DNA of 30,406 bases from Coxiellaceae bacterium UBA1530. Its GTDB lineage: Bacteria > Pseudomonadota > Gammaproteobacteria > Coxiellales > Coxiellaceae. The position numbers were made by a program, and so were the translations under genes. The stretch covers positions 6,219 to 36,624 of the forward strand of contig DCQA01000049.1 in NCBI GenBank assembly GCA_002323325.1, written 5' to 3'. Shown here one piece after another: positions 8,526 to 16,606 of this stretch. Each line of letters opens with the position of its first letter. Position 1 is the first letter of the stretch. The notes below the pieces were generated by a model. It did not search any database, was not told the origin of the DNA, and saw only the letters and a program-made list of their open reading frames with translations.

Positions 8526-8885
8526 ATGCACAATTCCTCTCTGCCCATTGATTGGAACAACTGCTTGCAGCGGTGTAATAACAACGCTGCTCTAGCACGT
8601 GACTTACTAGACATGCTTGCAAAAGAACTACCACGCAATAAAGCAGCTATTCTTAAAGCCCATAAAAATCGCTCTATTACCGAGATGCAGCAAAATATTC
8701 ATAAGTTACACGGTGCTTGTGCCTGCTGTGGAGCCAATACACTGCAAGAACTGCTCGCTAAGATAGAACAAGAACTACAGAACAAACCCTCCCCTCTAAG
8801 TCAAGGCACACTTCAATCTCTGATTCAGGAAATTGATAGAACAACCGAGGCTATCCTTAAAGGCACCTATCTACCGACCACCTAG
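8526..8885 (+). CDS. Stand-alone histidine phosphotransfer (Hpt) domain protein
   Basis: 119-residue protein that is essentially one Hpt domain, a four-helix phosphorelay module. The phosphorylatable histidine is His59 in HKLHGACACCG, very like the Hpt motif at the C-terminus of BarA-type hybrid sensor kinases. There is no kinase, receiver or membrane segment. It should carry phosphate between a hybrid kinase and a response regulator such as a GacA/LetA/UvrY-type protein, but no kinase or regulator is encoded nearby, so the partners are unknown. AAGGA precedes the ATG. SixA, a phosphatase that acts on Hpt domains in E. coli, is encoded at 29806-30276. Confidence 0.85.
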   Translation: MHNSSLPIDWNNCLQRCNNNAALARDLLDMLAKELPRNKAAILKAHKNRSITEMQQNIHKLHGACACCGANTLQELLAKIEQELQNKPSPLSQGTLQSLIQEIDRTTEAILKGTYLPTT

Positions 8886-8963
8886 TACCCACAGGCGACA
8901 TCACTAGCGATCTCAGCCGTTTATGTTTATACTTCAATCACTCAATGCAAGCGATATTCCACT

Positions 8964-9665
8964 ATGCACAACCACAATGTTGATGATACAGAAATAAAAA
9001 AATTCACCAATGAAAATGCACAATGGTGGGACCAAGCCGGCCCCATGGAAATGTTGCATAAAATGAATCCTCTTCGTCTCGAATACATACTCTCTCGAAC
9101 ACCACTAAAGGCGATGGAAGTTGCAGATATCGGTTGTGGTGGTGGTATTCTGTCAGAGGCACTAGCGAATGAAAATGCTTTTGTAACAGCCATTGATATG
9201 AATCACTCTGCTATTCAAGTGGCCAGTGAACATGCAAAAAATCAAGGTCTGCAAATTAACTATCACCAGATGACAGCCGAAGCACTGGCCGAAGAAAAAC
9301 CTGATTTTTTTGATGTCATCACCTGTCTTGAAATGCTTGAACATGTTCCTAATCCTGAAGCTGTCATAAAAGCTTGTGCTTCTGCGCTTAAACCTGGTGG
9401 TAAAATTTTCTTTTCAACGATCAACCGAACACCACAAGCATTTCTTGGCGCCATATTGGGAGCAGAGTATATTTTACAGTTGCTACCTAAAGGAACCCAT
9501 GAATTTAAGAAATTTATTCGTCCATCTGAATTATTTGCTTGGGCAAACAAACATGATCTATCTTTTCAACATATCCAAGGAGTTTCTTTTAACCCATTAA
9601 CAAAAACCATGAAACTCACAGACTCTATTCATACTAATTACATAACTTGCTACCAAAAAACTTAA
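8964..9665 (+). CDS. ubiG: Ubiquinone biosynthesis O-methyltransferase UbiG
   Basis: SAM-dependent methyltransferase of 233 residues that carries out the two O-methylations of ubiquinone synthesis. The N-terminus with WWD (21-23) and MNPLRLEYI is typical, motif I is VADIGCGGG (53-61), and CLEMLEHVPNP and the late LKPGGKIFFSTINR motif are present. It is followed four bases later by a HAD phosphatase, an arrangement found in Pseudomonas as ubiG-mupP. No good Shine-Dalgarno is seen before the ATG. Confidence 0.95.
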   Translation: MHNHNVDDTEIKKFTNENAQWWDQAGPMEMLHKMNPLRLEYILSRTPLKAMEVADIGCGGGILSEALANENAFVTAIDMNHSAIQVASEHAKNQGLQINYHQMTAEALAEEKPDFFDVITCLEMLEHVPNPEAVIKACASALKPGGKIFFSTINRTPQAFLGAILGAEYILQLLPKGTHEFKKFIRPSELFAWANKHDLSFQHIQGVSFNPLTKTMKLTDSIHTNYITCYQKT

Positions 9666-9669
9666 TCCG

Positions 9670-10380
9670 ATGATCAATAACACCCTAAAACCTATTTTCT
9701 TTGATCTTGACGGCACGTTATTGAATACCGCACCTGATATTTCTAATGCTATGAAAAAAACTTTGCAAGAACGCGGATTGCCTATGCATCAAGATATTGA
9801 TCAGCATTATCATTTATTTGGCTCAAGCTGTGAGCTGCTCGCATCATTACTCAATTTGTCGATGAAAGATCCAGATTTTCTCAGCATACGCGAACAGTTC
9901 TTTTCTCATTATCTCGATCGCATTGCAGAAAAAACACACTATTATCCCTACATTGAAAAGACGCTTGAACTTCTCATTGAACACTCCATACATTGGGGAA
10001 TCATTACCAACAAACCAAGCGTCTTAACACATAAGGTAGTAGATGCATTTCCTTTACTACAAAAAGCTCATATTTGTTTATCTGGCGATAGCCTACCCAA
10101 CCCTAAACCTTCCCCAGAACCTTTGTTGCATGCTTGTAAAACTTTAACTTTACAGCCCTCACAATGTAGTTACGTGGGTGACACTTATACGGATTGCCTA
10201 GCAGCACAACGAGCTGGGATGAAGAGCATTGCCGTACTGTATGGATACAACAAACCAACTGACAACCCAGCAGACTGGAACGCTGATTATTACTTCAATA
10301 GCAGCAAATCTCTCTTTGATTGGATCCAATCTCAACTGAATCAAGATGTTAAGGACTATACACATGAGCTCACCCATTAA
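9670..10380 (+). CDS. HAD phosphatase, MupP-like (MurNAc-6-phosphate) or Gph-type (phosphoglycolate)
   Basis: 236-residue HAD-superfamily hydrolase. The nucleophile motif is DLDGTLLNTAPD (residues 12-23), motif II includes GIITNKP, and motif III/IV is VGDTYTDCLAA. Automatic annotation would usually say phosphoglycolate phosphatase. However, position right after ubiG and the matches HWGIITNKP and YGYNKPTDNPADWNADY resemble Pseudomonas MupP, which dephosphorylates MurNAc-6-phosphate in the AmgK/MurU peptidoglycan recycling route. The ATG at 9670 is four bases after the ubiG stop, suggesting translational coupling, and the 3' end overlaps pfkA by 17 bases. The substrate is unproven. Confidence 0.85.
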   Translation: MINNTLKPIFFDLDGTLLNTAPDISNAMKKTLQERGLPMHQDIDQHYHLFGSSCELLASLLNLSMKDPDFLSIREQFFSHYLDRIAEKTHYYPYIEKTLELLIEHSIHWGIITNKPSVLTHKVVDAFPLLQKAHICLSGDSLPNPKPSPEPLLHACKTLTLQPSQCSYVGDTYTDCLAAQRAGMKSIAVLYGYNKPTDNPADWNADYYFNSSKSLFDWIQSQLNQDVKDYTHELTH

Positions 10381-11341
10381 AAAAATACTGGTTTTATCCT
10401 CTGGCGGTGACGCCCCGGGCATGAATGCCGCTATTCGAGCCGTGGTTCGATCAGCCTTACATCGTGGTATTGAAGTCTATGGTTGCGAGCGTGGCTTTGC
10501 GGGTTTAAATGACCAGCAACTTTTCGAATTCACCACTAACTCGGTAGCGAATATTATTCAACGAGGCGGTACCATTCTTAAAACAGCTCGTTATCCTGAA
10601 TTCAAAAGTACAAACATACAGCAACGTGCTCGAGATTTTTTAAAACAACAATCCATTGATGGCTTAGTTGTACTGGGAGGAAATGGGAGTTTTCAAGGCG
10701 CCTACCATCTAGCCAAAGATAATGATCTAAAAGTCATAGGCATACCTTGCACCATCGACTGTGATATTGTAGGAACAGAGTACTGTATCGGCTTTGATAC
10801 GGCATGTAATACTGCCATCCGTGCTATTGACAATATTAGGGACACCGCTCAAAGCCATGATAGAAACTTTATTATTGAAGTAATGGGTAAAAACTCTGGC
10901 TTTCTTGCAACGCATGTCGGGATTGCTACAGGTGCTGAACTGATTTTAATTCCAGAAGAGCAACTGACCATGCAAGGTATCTGCCAATCGCTTCAAAAAA
11001 CTCGCGAAAAACTCACCCACTTGATTGTCGCTGCAGAAGCTGACAAACCTGGACGTAGTTTTGATCTCGCCAAAGCTATCGAGGCTCAGTGCAACATGAG
11101 TTATAAAGTCTGCGTTTTAGGGCATATACAGCGAGGCGGCTCTCCAACAGGCAGGGATCGTGTCATCGCCTCATTGATGGGGGCTGAAGCCGTTGAGTTA
11201 TTACTGCAACATAAAAGCAACCGAATGGTAGCTTTTAATAACAATCAACTCACCGACACCGAATTCCCAGATCCCGATCAAGCAACTCGAGCCTTTGACC
11301 AGCAGAAAGCCTTAGCCATCAATACCAGTATTTGTCACTAG
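10364..11341 (+). CDS. pfkA: 6-phosphofructokinase (PfkA family) with altered active-site motifs
   Basis: 325-residue PFK-A family enzyme, expected to phosphorylate fructose-6-phosphate in glycolysis. The N-terminal GGDAPGMNAAIRAVVRS and GHIQRGGSPTGRDR are classic. Two active-site motifs differ from E. coli: GGDGS reads GGNGS (Asn107 for the Mg-binding Asp), and GTIDND reads CTIDCD (129-134), keeping the catalytic Asp132 and Asp134. A PPi-dependent enzyme would normally have GGDDS and KTIDND, which this is not. The ATG at 10364 has AAGGA eight bases upstream and lies inside the end of the preceding gene. An upstream codon at 10346 is less likely. Catalytic competence and phosphate donor are not certain. 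Confidence 0.88.
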   Translation: MSSPIKKILVLSSGGDAPGMNAAIRAVVRSALHRGIEVYGCERGFAGLNDQQLFEFTTNSVANIIQRGGTILKTARYPEFKSTNIQQRARDFLKQQSIDGLVVLGGNGSFQGAYHLAKDNDLKVIGIPCTIDCDIVGTEYCIGFDTACNTAIRAIDNIRDTAQSHDRNFIIEVMGKNSGFLATHVGIATGAELILIPEEQLTMQGICQSLQKTREKLTHLIVAAEADKPGRSFDLAKAIEAQCNMSYKVCVLGHIQRGGSPTGRDRVIASLMGAEAVELLLQHKSNRMVAFNNNQLTDTEFPDPDQATRAFDQQKALAINTSICH

Positions 11342-11441
11342 GTTTTTGTGCAAAAGACTGGATTGCCCTATTACCTAAGCACTACTGAACCTCAAACTCG
11401 AGCATGTAGGCAGCACCGATATTTCATAAAAAAATCAATAC

Positions 11442-11465
11442 AATCATCACCTTAATGATTTTTTT
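11442..11465 (+). terminator. Weak AT-rich terminator-like hairpin after pfkA
   Basis: AATCAT (11442-11447), loop CACCTTA, ATGATT (11455-11460), then five T. The stem has only A/T-rich pairs, with longer A-run/T-run pairing possible outside it. It lies about 100 bases after the pfkA stop and would insulate the peptide gene. Confidence 0.4.
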
Positions 11466-11526
11466 CAGCGAAAGTAAAATTTTCTACTATAACAAGCCTG
11501 TACATTACATTATGAGGAGAAAAATC

Positions 11527-11655
11527 ATGTCTACTGAAATAAACACTATTTTAAAAACTATAAAAGAGGAAGAGATTCATCAAGCACAACAGAATTCACG
11601 AGAAATATCGTCTCATACTACTAGTGTGGGGTGGACCGGGGGGCCTGATTGTTGA
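11527..11655 (+). CDS. 42-residue peptide, candidate RiPP precursor
   Basis: Small gene with a near-ideal ribosome binding site, AGGAG (11515-11519) seven bases before the ATG. The first half of the peptide is charged and helix-like (MSTEINTILKTIKEEE) and includes a Gln/His stretch; the last dozen residues change character to TTSVGWTGGPDC, rich in Gly with single Trp, Pro and a terminal Cys. This leader/core appearance is typical of RiPP precursors. Only 33 bases separate it from the HExxH protein gene, likely one transcript. I do not recognise a named family. Alternatives are a small regulatory or toxin peptide, but it lacks a membrane segment. An earlier in-frame ATG at 11455 lacks a ribosome binding site and lies in the terminator-like region. 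Confidence 0.65.
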   Translation: MSTEINTILKTIKEEEIHQAQQNSREISSHTTSVGWTGGPDC

Positions 11656-11688
11656 GCCTGATAAAATAATAAACTGTAAGGTAATATC

Positions 11689-12519
11689 ATGAGGCTTTTT
11701 TCCACAAATGATATTTTAAGAAATATAACAAAGCTATCTTTTCCATATCTGAAAAAAAGTGACGATTATAATGATCATCTTTTGCGTGATGCGTACTTCA
11801 AATACCTTACCCAGCTGGGGTTTTTCTCTTACCCCAGCACTGACTTACCGCTCTTCATTAATTATACGCCTGTAGGTATCGAGGACTATTTTGTTAACTT
11901 TGGTAAAGAAAACTCTCAACAAGAAGTTAATGATATTACATGGCCATACAAAAATCCGAAGGTAAGACTTCACGCAATTCATCAAGCCTATGATAGCCTA
12001 AAGAAACACGATAACGAATTCACCAGATTATTTGATATCCTGATTTATGCGGTGTTCTCTGATACAAACGGTCTTTATGGTGGAAATTCCAGCAACCCGA
12101 AATACCCTGGATTCATAGGTATCCATCAGGACTTATTAGGCAATAACATAGGTTTACAAGAAGTATTAATTCATGAATTCACACACACTGCCTTTTTTAT
12201 TGATGAACATGTTCATGGTTATTTCACTGACTACGACATAGCTAAAAAAGAAAGAATCACCTCTGGCATGAGAGGCGTACCCATTCCATTAGATCGAGCT
12301 TTACACAGCGTTATTGTCGCATGTGAAATTTTATTAGCCAGAGATGAGTTATTTTCACATCAACAGGACTCTCTCGCTCACCCCATGTCAGATGTCATCA
12401 TTCCAAAATCGAAGCATACGATCGATTTATTACGCACACATCACAACAAAACTGGTATTTTTAAAAAACGTCCGTTAGAAATATTAGACCGCTGCGTTCA
12501 CACACTGAATCAATACTAG
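11689..12519 (+). CDS. HExxH-motif protein, putative peptide-modifying metalloenzyme
   Basis: 276 residues, soluble, no signal peptide or membrane segment. A metal-binding motif HEFTH (162-166) follows GFIGIHQDLL, and downstream come Arg195 and PLDRALHSVIVACEILL (200-216) with His206 as a plausible third ligand. This order, HExxH then R...P..x..LH..., resembles the HEXXH-motif putative peptide-modification proteins found beside RiPP precursors, rather than classical gluzincins with a downstream Glu or metzincins with HExxHxxGxxH. Some HExxH proteins of that kind have been reported as 2-oxoglutarate-dependent hydroxylases rather than proteases (from memory). The gene follows the 42-residue peptide gene with AAGG seven bases before its ATG. 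A protease that matures or degrades the peptide is the main alternative. Confidence 0.7.
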   Translation: MRLFSTNDILRNITKLSFPYLKKSDDYNDHLLRDAYFKYLTQLGFFSYPSTDLPLFINYTPVGIEDYFVNFGKENSQQEVNDITWPYKNPKVRLHAIHQAYDSLKKHDNEFTRLFDILIYAVFSDTNGLYGGNSSNPKYPGFIGIHQDLLGNNIGLQEVLIHEFTHTAFFIDEHVHGYFTDYDIAKKERITSGMRGVPIPLDRALHSVIVACEILLARDELFSHQQDSLAHPMSDVIIPKSKHTIDLLRTHHNKTGIFKKRPLEILDRCVHTLNQY

Positions 12520-12626
12520 ACTTGATTTTTTAGATAACAACTACGCAATTTAAACACGGCATTGTGTCACATTCTAGCCGCATCAATTTCCGATAATATT
12601 TCAGCCTGACTTGATAGCAAACACAC

Positions 12627-15269
12627 TCACAAACTCTTATGTGCCACTTCATAGACATCACTCGACAAGCCTGAAGTATTGGCAACACGTTCGAGTTGCG
12701 AACGCATCAACTGACCACGAGCATCTGTAAGCTGACGCCAATTCATCAACCCCCTCACAATACGTCCAGCTACGAGAGAATTGATAGAATCTAACGCTAA
12801 TACTTGATCCGCGATAAAAGCATAGCCCTGACCATCTACGGGGCTATGGAAACCAACGGGGTTTCCAGCATAACCACGAATCAAGGCATACACATTATTG
12901 GGATTACTTAAATGAAAGGCCTGATGTTGCATTAACTCGCGGACTTGCTCTAAACAATGCGGCAAAGTGGTAGACGCATGCAAGCCTAACCATTTGTTGA
13001 TAACCAGAGGCTCGTGTTGCCATTGTTCATAGAAGGTATCTAAAGCTTTATCACGCAAATCCGTCTGTTGATGATTTAATGCCTGTAAAGCCGCCATGGT
13101 ATCTGTCATGTTATCGGCTTGCTCATATTGATCAAAGGCACGCTTTAGATGTGATACCTTCTTTGTTTTAACTAAATAAGCTAAACAGGTGTTCATCCAA
13201 GAACGTCGAGCATAGTCTTGGGCATTGAATTGATAAGGCTCTGTGGATTGAGATTGATGATAAGCTTGTAATAAGACGTCTTCATAAACATCTGCCACCA
13301 CTCGCTCAGCAAACTGACGCGCTTCATGCCACGACAAAACATCTATCGTAGAGTCCGTTTGCATAAGATAAGTCATGGAAGGAAAAGCCAGCAGTTGTGC
13401 TGCCATCATAGGGTCTTCATCAGCACGCTCTATCACTTGACCTAACGCGTGAGTCAATGCGGGCTCCATGACTAGCGTTTGTTGCGACTCATATTGTTGC
13501 GCAATGACCGTCAGTGCCGAAGTCATTAATGTTTGACCAGCATCCCAACGCGCAACAGGATCGGAATCATGCTGGATCAAGGTAGACAGCTCATTCACCG
13601 TGTAATCATAATGCACTTTTACAGGTGCTGAAAACTCGCGCAATAGCGAGGGCACTGGCTGAGATGACACGCCCTCAATCGTAAACGATTGTTCAGGCTG
13701 AGTAACATCTAACACTAACGTTTCTGATGACTCATTACTCGCATCCAGTGACAACTCAATTGGCTGACCTGTATGATCAACAGCTCCTATGGCAAGTGGC
13801 AAATGAAAGGGTTTCTTATCAGTTTGACCTGGCGTCGCTGGACATTGCTGCTTAACATGTAGCGTCCAAGTGTGATCATCGACTGAATAATCTTGGGAGA
13901 TTGTTAACTCGGGGGTACCGGCTTGATCATACCAGCGTTTAAATTGTGTTAGATCACGACCTGACACTTCTTCCATCACCGCAATAAAATCTTCTGTGGT
14001 AACAGCCTGTCCATCAAAGCGAGAAAAATACAGGTCCATGCCTTGCTGAAAAACCGTTTTTCCTAGAAATGTTTCAACCATACGGATCACTTCAGCACCT
14101 TTTTGATAAACGGTTGATGTGTAGAAGTTATTAATTTCAATATACGAAGCTGAACGAATGGGATGAGCCATCGGACCTGCATCTTCAGCAAACTGTGCAT
14201 TTCGCATACTTTGCACTTGCTGCAAACGCATCATGGATGCCGAACACATGTCCATGGAAAAACCGTGCTCTCGAAAGACCGTTAAGCCCTCTTTTAAGGT
14301 TAATTGAAACCAATCACGACACGTCACCCGATTACCGGACCAGTTATGAAAATATTCATGACCAACCACCGCCTCAATCCAAGCATAATCTCTGTCGGTT
14401 GCGGTATCGGGCTTAGCCAATACAGCAGAGGTATTAAAGACATTAAGTCCTTTATTTTCCATCGCCCCCATGGTGAAGTCACTCACTGCAACCACCATGT
14501 AGATATCCAGATCATACTCGCGACGATAGACCTCTTCATCCCAACGCATCGCGCGCTTCAAAGCATCCAGTGCAAAATAACCTTGCTCTCTAAACCCTTT
14601 CTCAAGATAAAAGCGCAACTCCACTGAACGACCTGAGCAGGTGATAAACGTATCTTCAATGAGATCAAAATCCCCAGCAACCAAAGCAAACAAGTAACAA
14701 GGTTTCAGTGAAGGATCTTGCCACACCACTTCATGACGACCATTAGGCAACTGACGCTCTGCTAAACAATTCCCATTGGATAACAACATGGGATAGCGTG
14801 CTTGATCAGCTTCAATCGTGACACGATAACGAGACATCACATCGGGTCGATCTAAGAAATACGTGATACGTCGAAACCCTTCGGCCTCACATTGCGTGCA
14901 AAAATTACCACTTGATTGATACAAGCCCATTAATAACGTATTCGTTTCAGGATGAATCACCACTGTGGTTGTCAGTTGACACTGTGAAGGTAAGTCGTGC
15001 AATAAGATTCCATATTCACTGACGGTATAAGCATCTTTAGGTAAAGGAGCGCCATCACACTCAATGGCTTCTAGCAAGAGGTCTTCACCATTTAAAAATA
15101 GTTCACTACAAGACTCGGCTGTTGGATTAGTACGTAATGATAGCGAACTGACTACACGGGTATGATCTTCGTGGAGATCAACATGAAGATCAACACTATC
15201 GATTAAGAAATTTGCTGGCTGATAATCTTTAAGATAAATGATAGTGTTATTTGACTGGTTACTACTCAT
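12627..15269 (-). CDS. pepN: Aminopeptidase N (M1 metallopeptidase)
   Basis: 880-residue cytoplasmic zinc aminopeptidase that trims N-terminal residues from peptides; E. coli PepN has 870. The substrate-binding GAMEN is at 268-272, the zinc site is HEYFH (304-308) with Glu327 in LKEGLT, and a long helical C-terminal domain of the DUF3458 type follows. It is the last gene of a minus-strand run (nhaA lies 55 bases upstream) and converges with the HExxH protein gene; no clear terminator is seen in the 107 bases between them. The ribosome binding site is weak. Confidence 0.96.
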   Translation of the reverse strand: MSSNQSNNTIIYLKDYQPANFLIDSVDLHVDLHEDHTRVVSSLSLRTNPTAESCSELFLNGEDLLLEAIECDGAPLPKDAYTVSEYGILLHDLPSQCQLTTTVVIHPETNTLLMGLYQSSGNFCTQCEAEGFRRITYFLDRPDVMSRYRVTIEADQARYPMLLSNGNCLAERQLPNGRHEVVWQDPSLKPCYLFALVAGDFDLIEDTFITCSGRSVELRFYLEKGFREQGYFALDALKRAMRWDEEVYRREYDLDIYMVVAVSDFTMGAMENKGLNVFNTSAVLAKPDTATDRDYAWIEAVVGHEYFHNWSGNRVTCRDWFQLTLKEGLTVFREHGFSMDMCSASMMRLQQVQSMRNAQFAEDAGPMAHPIRSASYIEINNFYTSTVYQKGAEVIRMVETFLGKTVFQQGMDLYFSRFDGQAVTTEDFIAVMEEVSGRDLTQFKRWYDQAGTPELTISQDYSVDDHTWTLHVKQQCPATPGQTDKKPFHLPLAIGAVDHTGQPIELSLDASNESSETLVLDVTQPEQSFTIEGVSSQPVPSLLREFSAPVKVHYDYTVNELSTLIQHDSDPVARWDAGQTLMTSALTVIAQQYESQQTLVMEPALTHALGQVIERADEDPMMAAQLLAFPSMTYLMQTDSTIDVLSWHEARQFAERVVADVYEDVLLQAYHQSQSTEPYQFNAQDYARRSWMNTCLAYLVKTKKVSHLKRAFDQYEQADNMTDTMAALQALNHQQTDLRDKALDTFYEQWQHEPLVINKWLGLHASTTLPHCLEQVRELMQHQAFHLSNPNNVYALIRGYAGNPVGFHSPVDGQGYAFIADQVLALDSINSLVAGRIVRGLMNWRQLTDARGQLMRSQLERVANTSGLSSDVYEVAHKSL

Positions 15270-15324
15270 GAAAACTCACTTAACTATTGCGTTTAATCAC
15301 AGAGCAACATAGTAACTTAATCGA

Positions 15325-16518
15325 CTAGGCATTACTATGAGAGGCCGCCGGCTCACGAGAAACACACCTAAGAATAACATAACCCAACAACCCAGATATC
15401 AGTGAGCCACCGATCACACCAACTCGGACTAATGCCTCATAAGACTCGCTAAATGAATCAAAAGCTAAACTACCGATGAATAAGCTCATGGTAAAACCAA
15501 CACCACACAGCAAGCTCACTCCATACAAACTAGACATCTTCACACCTGTGGGAAGTCGCGCCACACCACATTTAATAGCCAGCCATGCAAATCCTGTGAT
15601 ACCAATTTGCTTACCAATGAATAAACCGACAAAAATCCCTAACGGTATAGCAGACAAGACTTGAGTCAATGGTAATTCTGAAAAGTTAATACCTGCGTTA
15701 GTAAAAGCAAATAATGGTAACACCAAGAAGGCTACCCAGGGGTTAAGTGCATGCTCTAAACGGTGTAATGGCGATATTCGGTGCGTATTATGATGATTTA
15801 AAGGGATCGTAAATGCTAGCAATATACCCGCCAAAGTTGCATGCACTCCAGAGCGTAACAAACAAAACCAAAGTATAGCACCGATGATGAGATACAAAGA
15901 GAGTGCGTGTATGCGAAGTCGATTTAATACGATCAACACGCCGAACATGACAGCAACACCTGCGAGCAAATAGACATGCACATGGGGTGTATAAAAAATA
16001 GCGATGATAATAATCGCACCCATATCATCAAAAATTGCCAAGGCCATTAAAAAGACCTTTAAAGACAGAGGCACCCGTCGGCCAAGTAATGATAAAATAC
16101 CCAAAGAAAAAGCAATATCTGTTGCAGTGGGTATAGCCCAACCTCGCAAAGCCGTGCTATCTGTATGATTCATGATCCAATACAACATGCCCGGGACGAC
16201 CATCCCACCAATAGCTGCAATACCAGGTAGCGATGCTTGAGATAATGAACTCAGCTCGCCCTCAAATAATTCTCTCTTAATTTCCAAACCCACTAGCAAA
16301 AAAAAGATAGTCATCAAGCCATCATTCACCCAATGATGTATCGATTTAGACAAAACGACCACATGCAAATGTAGCGTCCACACGTGATGCAAAATATCGT
16401 GATAATAATGCGCCCAAGACGAGTTATCCACAATGATGGCTAAAACTGCTGCCAGGAAAAGACAAAATCCAGCTGTAGTTTCTGAAACGATGAACTCTCT
16501 TAACATCTTAATGCGCAT
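15325..16518 (-). CDS. nhaA: Na+/H+ antiporter NhaA
   Basis: Inner-membrane antiporter exporting Na+ in exchange for protons; 397 residues against 388 in E. coli, with about 12 membrane helices. The unwound-helix motif TATDIAFSLG (131-140) and the ion-binding aspartate pair D164-D165 in AIFDDMGAIIIIAIFY are intact. The start at 16518 is chosen over the ATG at 16506 because AAGGA lies six bases upstream of it. It follows coaX at 88 bases and precedes pepN; the grouping looks positional rather than functional. Confidence 0.96.
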   Translation of the reverse strand: MRIKMLREFIVSETTAGFCLFLAAVLAIIVDNSSWAHYYHDILHHVWTLHLHVVVLSKSIHHWVNDGLMTIFFLLVGLEIKRELFEGELSSLSQASLPGIAAIGGMVVPGMLYWIMNHTDSTALRGWAIPTATDIAFSLGILSLLGRRVPLSLKVFLMALAIFDDMGAIIIIAIFYTPHVHVYLLAGVAVMFGVLIVLNRLRIHALSLYLIIGAILWFCLLRSGVHATLAGILLAFTIPLNHHNTHRISPLHRLEHALNPWVAFLVLPLFAFTNAGINFSELPLTQVLSAIPLGIFVGLFIGKQIGITGFAWLAIKCGVARLPTGVKMSSLYGVSLLCGVGFTMSLFIGSLAFDSFSESYEALVRVGVIGGSLISGLLGYVILRCVSREPAASHSNA

Positions 16519-16606
16519 GCACGGTCCTTATTATTATGCTGCTTGATACGGTAAAACTTGTCACTGATTATTACAAATCAAACAACAAAGCGAAAGCACT
16601 GAGAAC

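Noticed and set aside
10346..10380. Overlap of the HAD phosphatase and pfkA as a possible frameshift or fusion
   Set aside because: Both proteins have normal ends, and pfkA has its own AAGGA before the ATG at 10364; this is a simple 17-base overlap.
11527..11655. Small peptide as a type I toxin or membrane peptide
   Set aside because: It is strongly charged with no hydrophobic stretch long enough to cross a membrane, and no antisense RNA structure is apparent.
11527..12519. Peptide locus as a lasso or lanthipeptide cluster
   Set aside because: No asparagine-synthetase-like cyclase, LanB/C/M or ABC transporter is encoded nearby, and the core has a single Cys at the very end.
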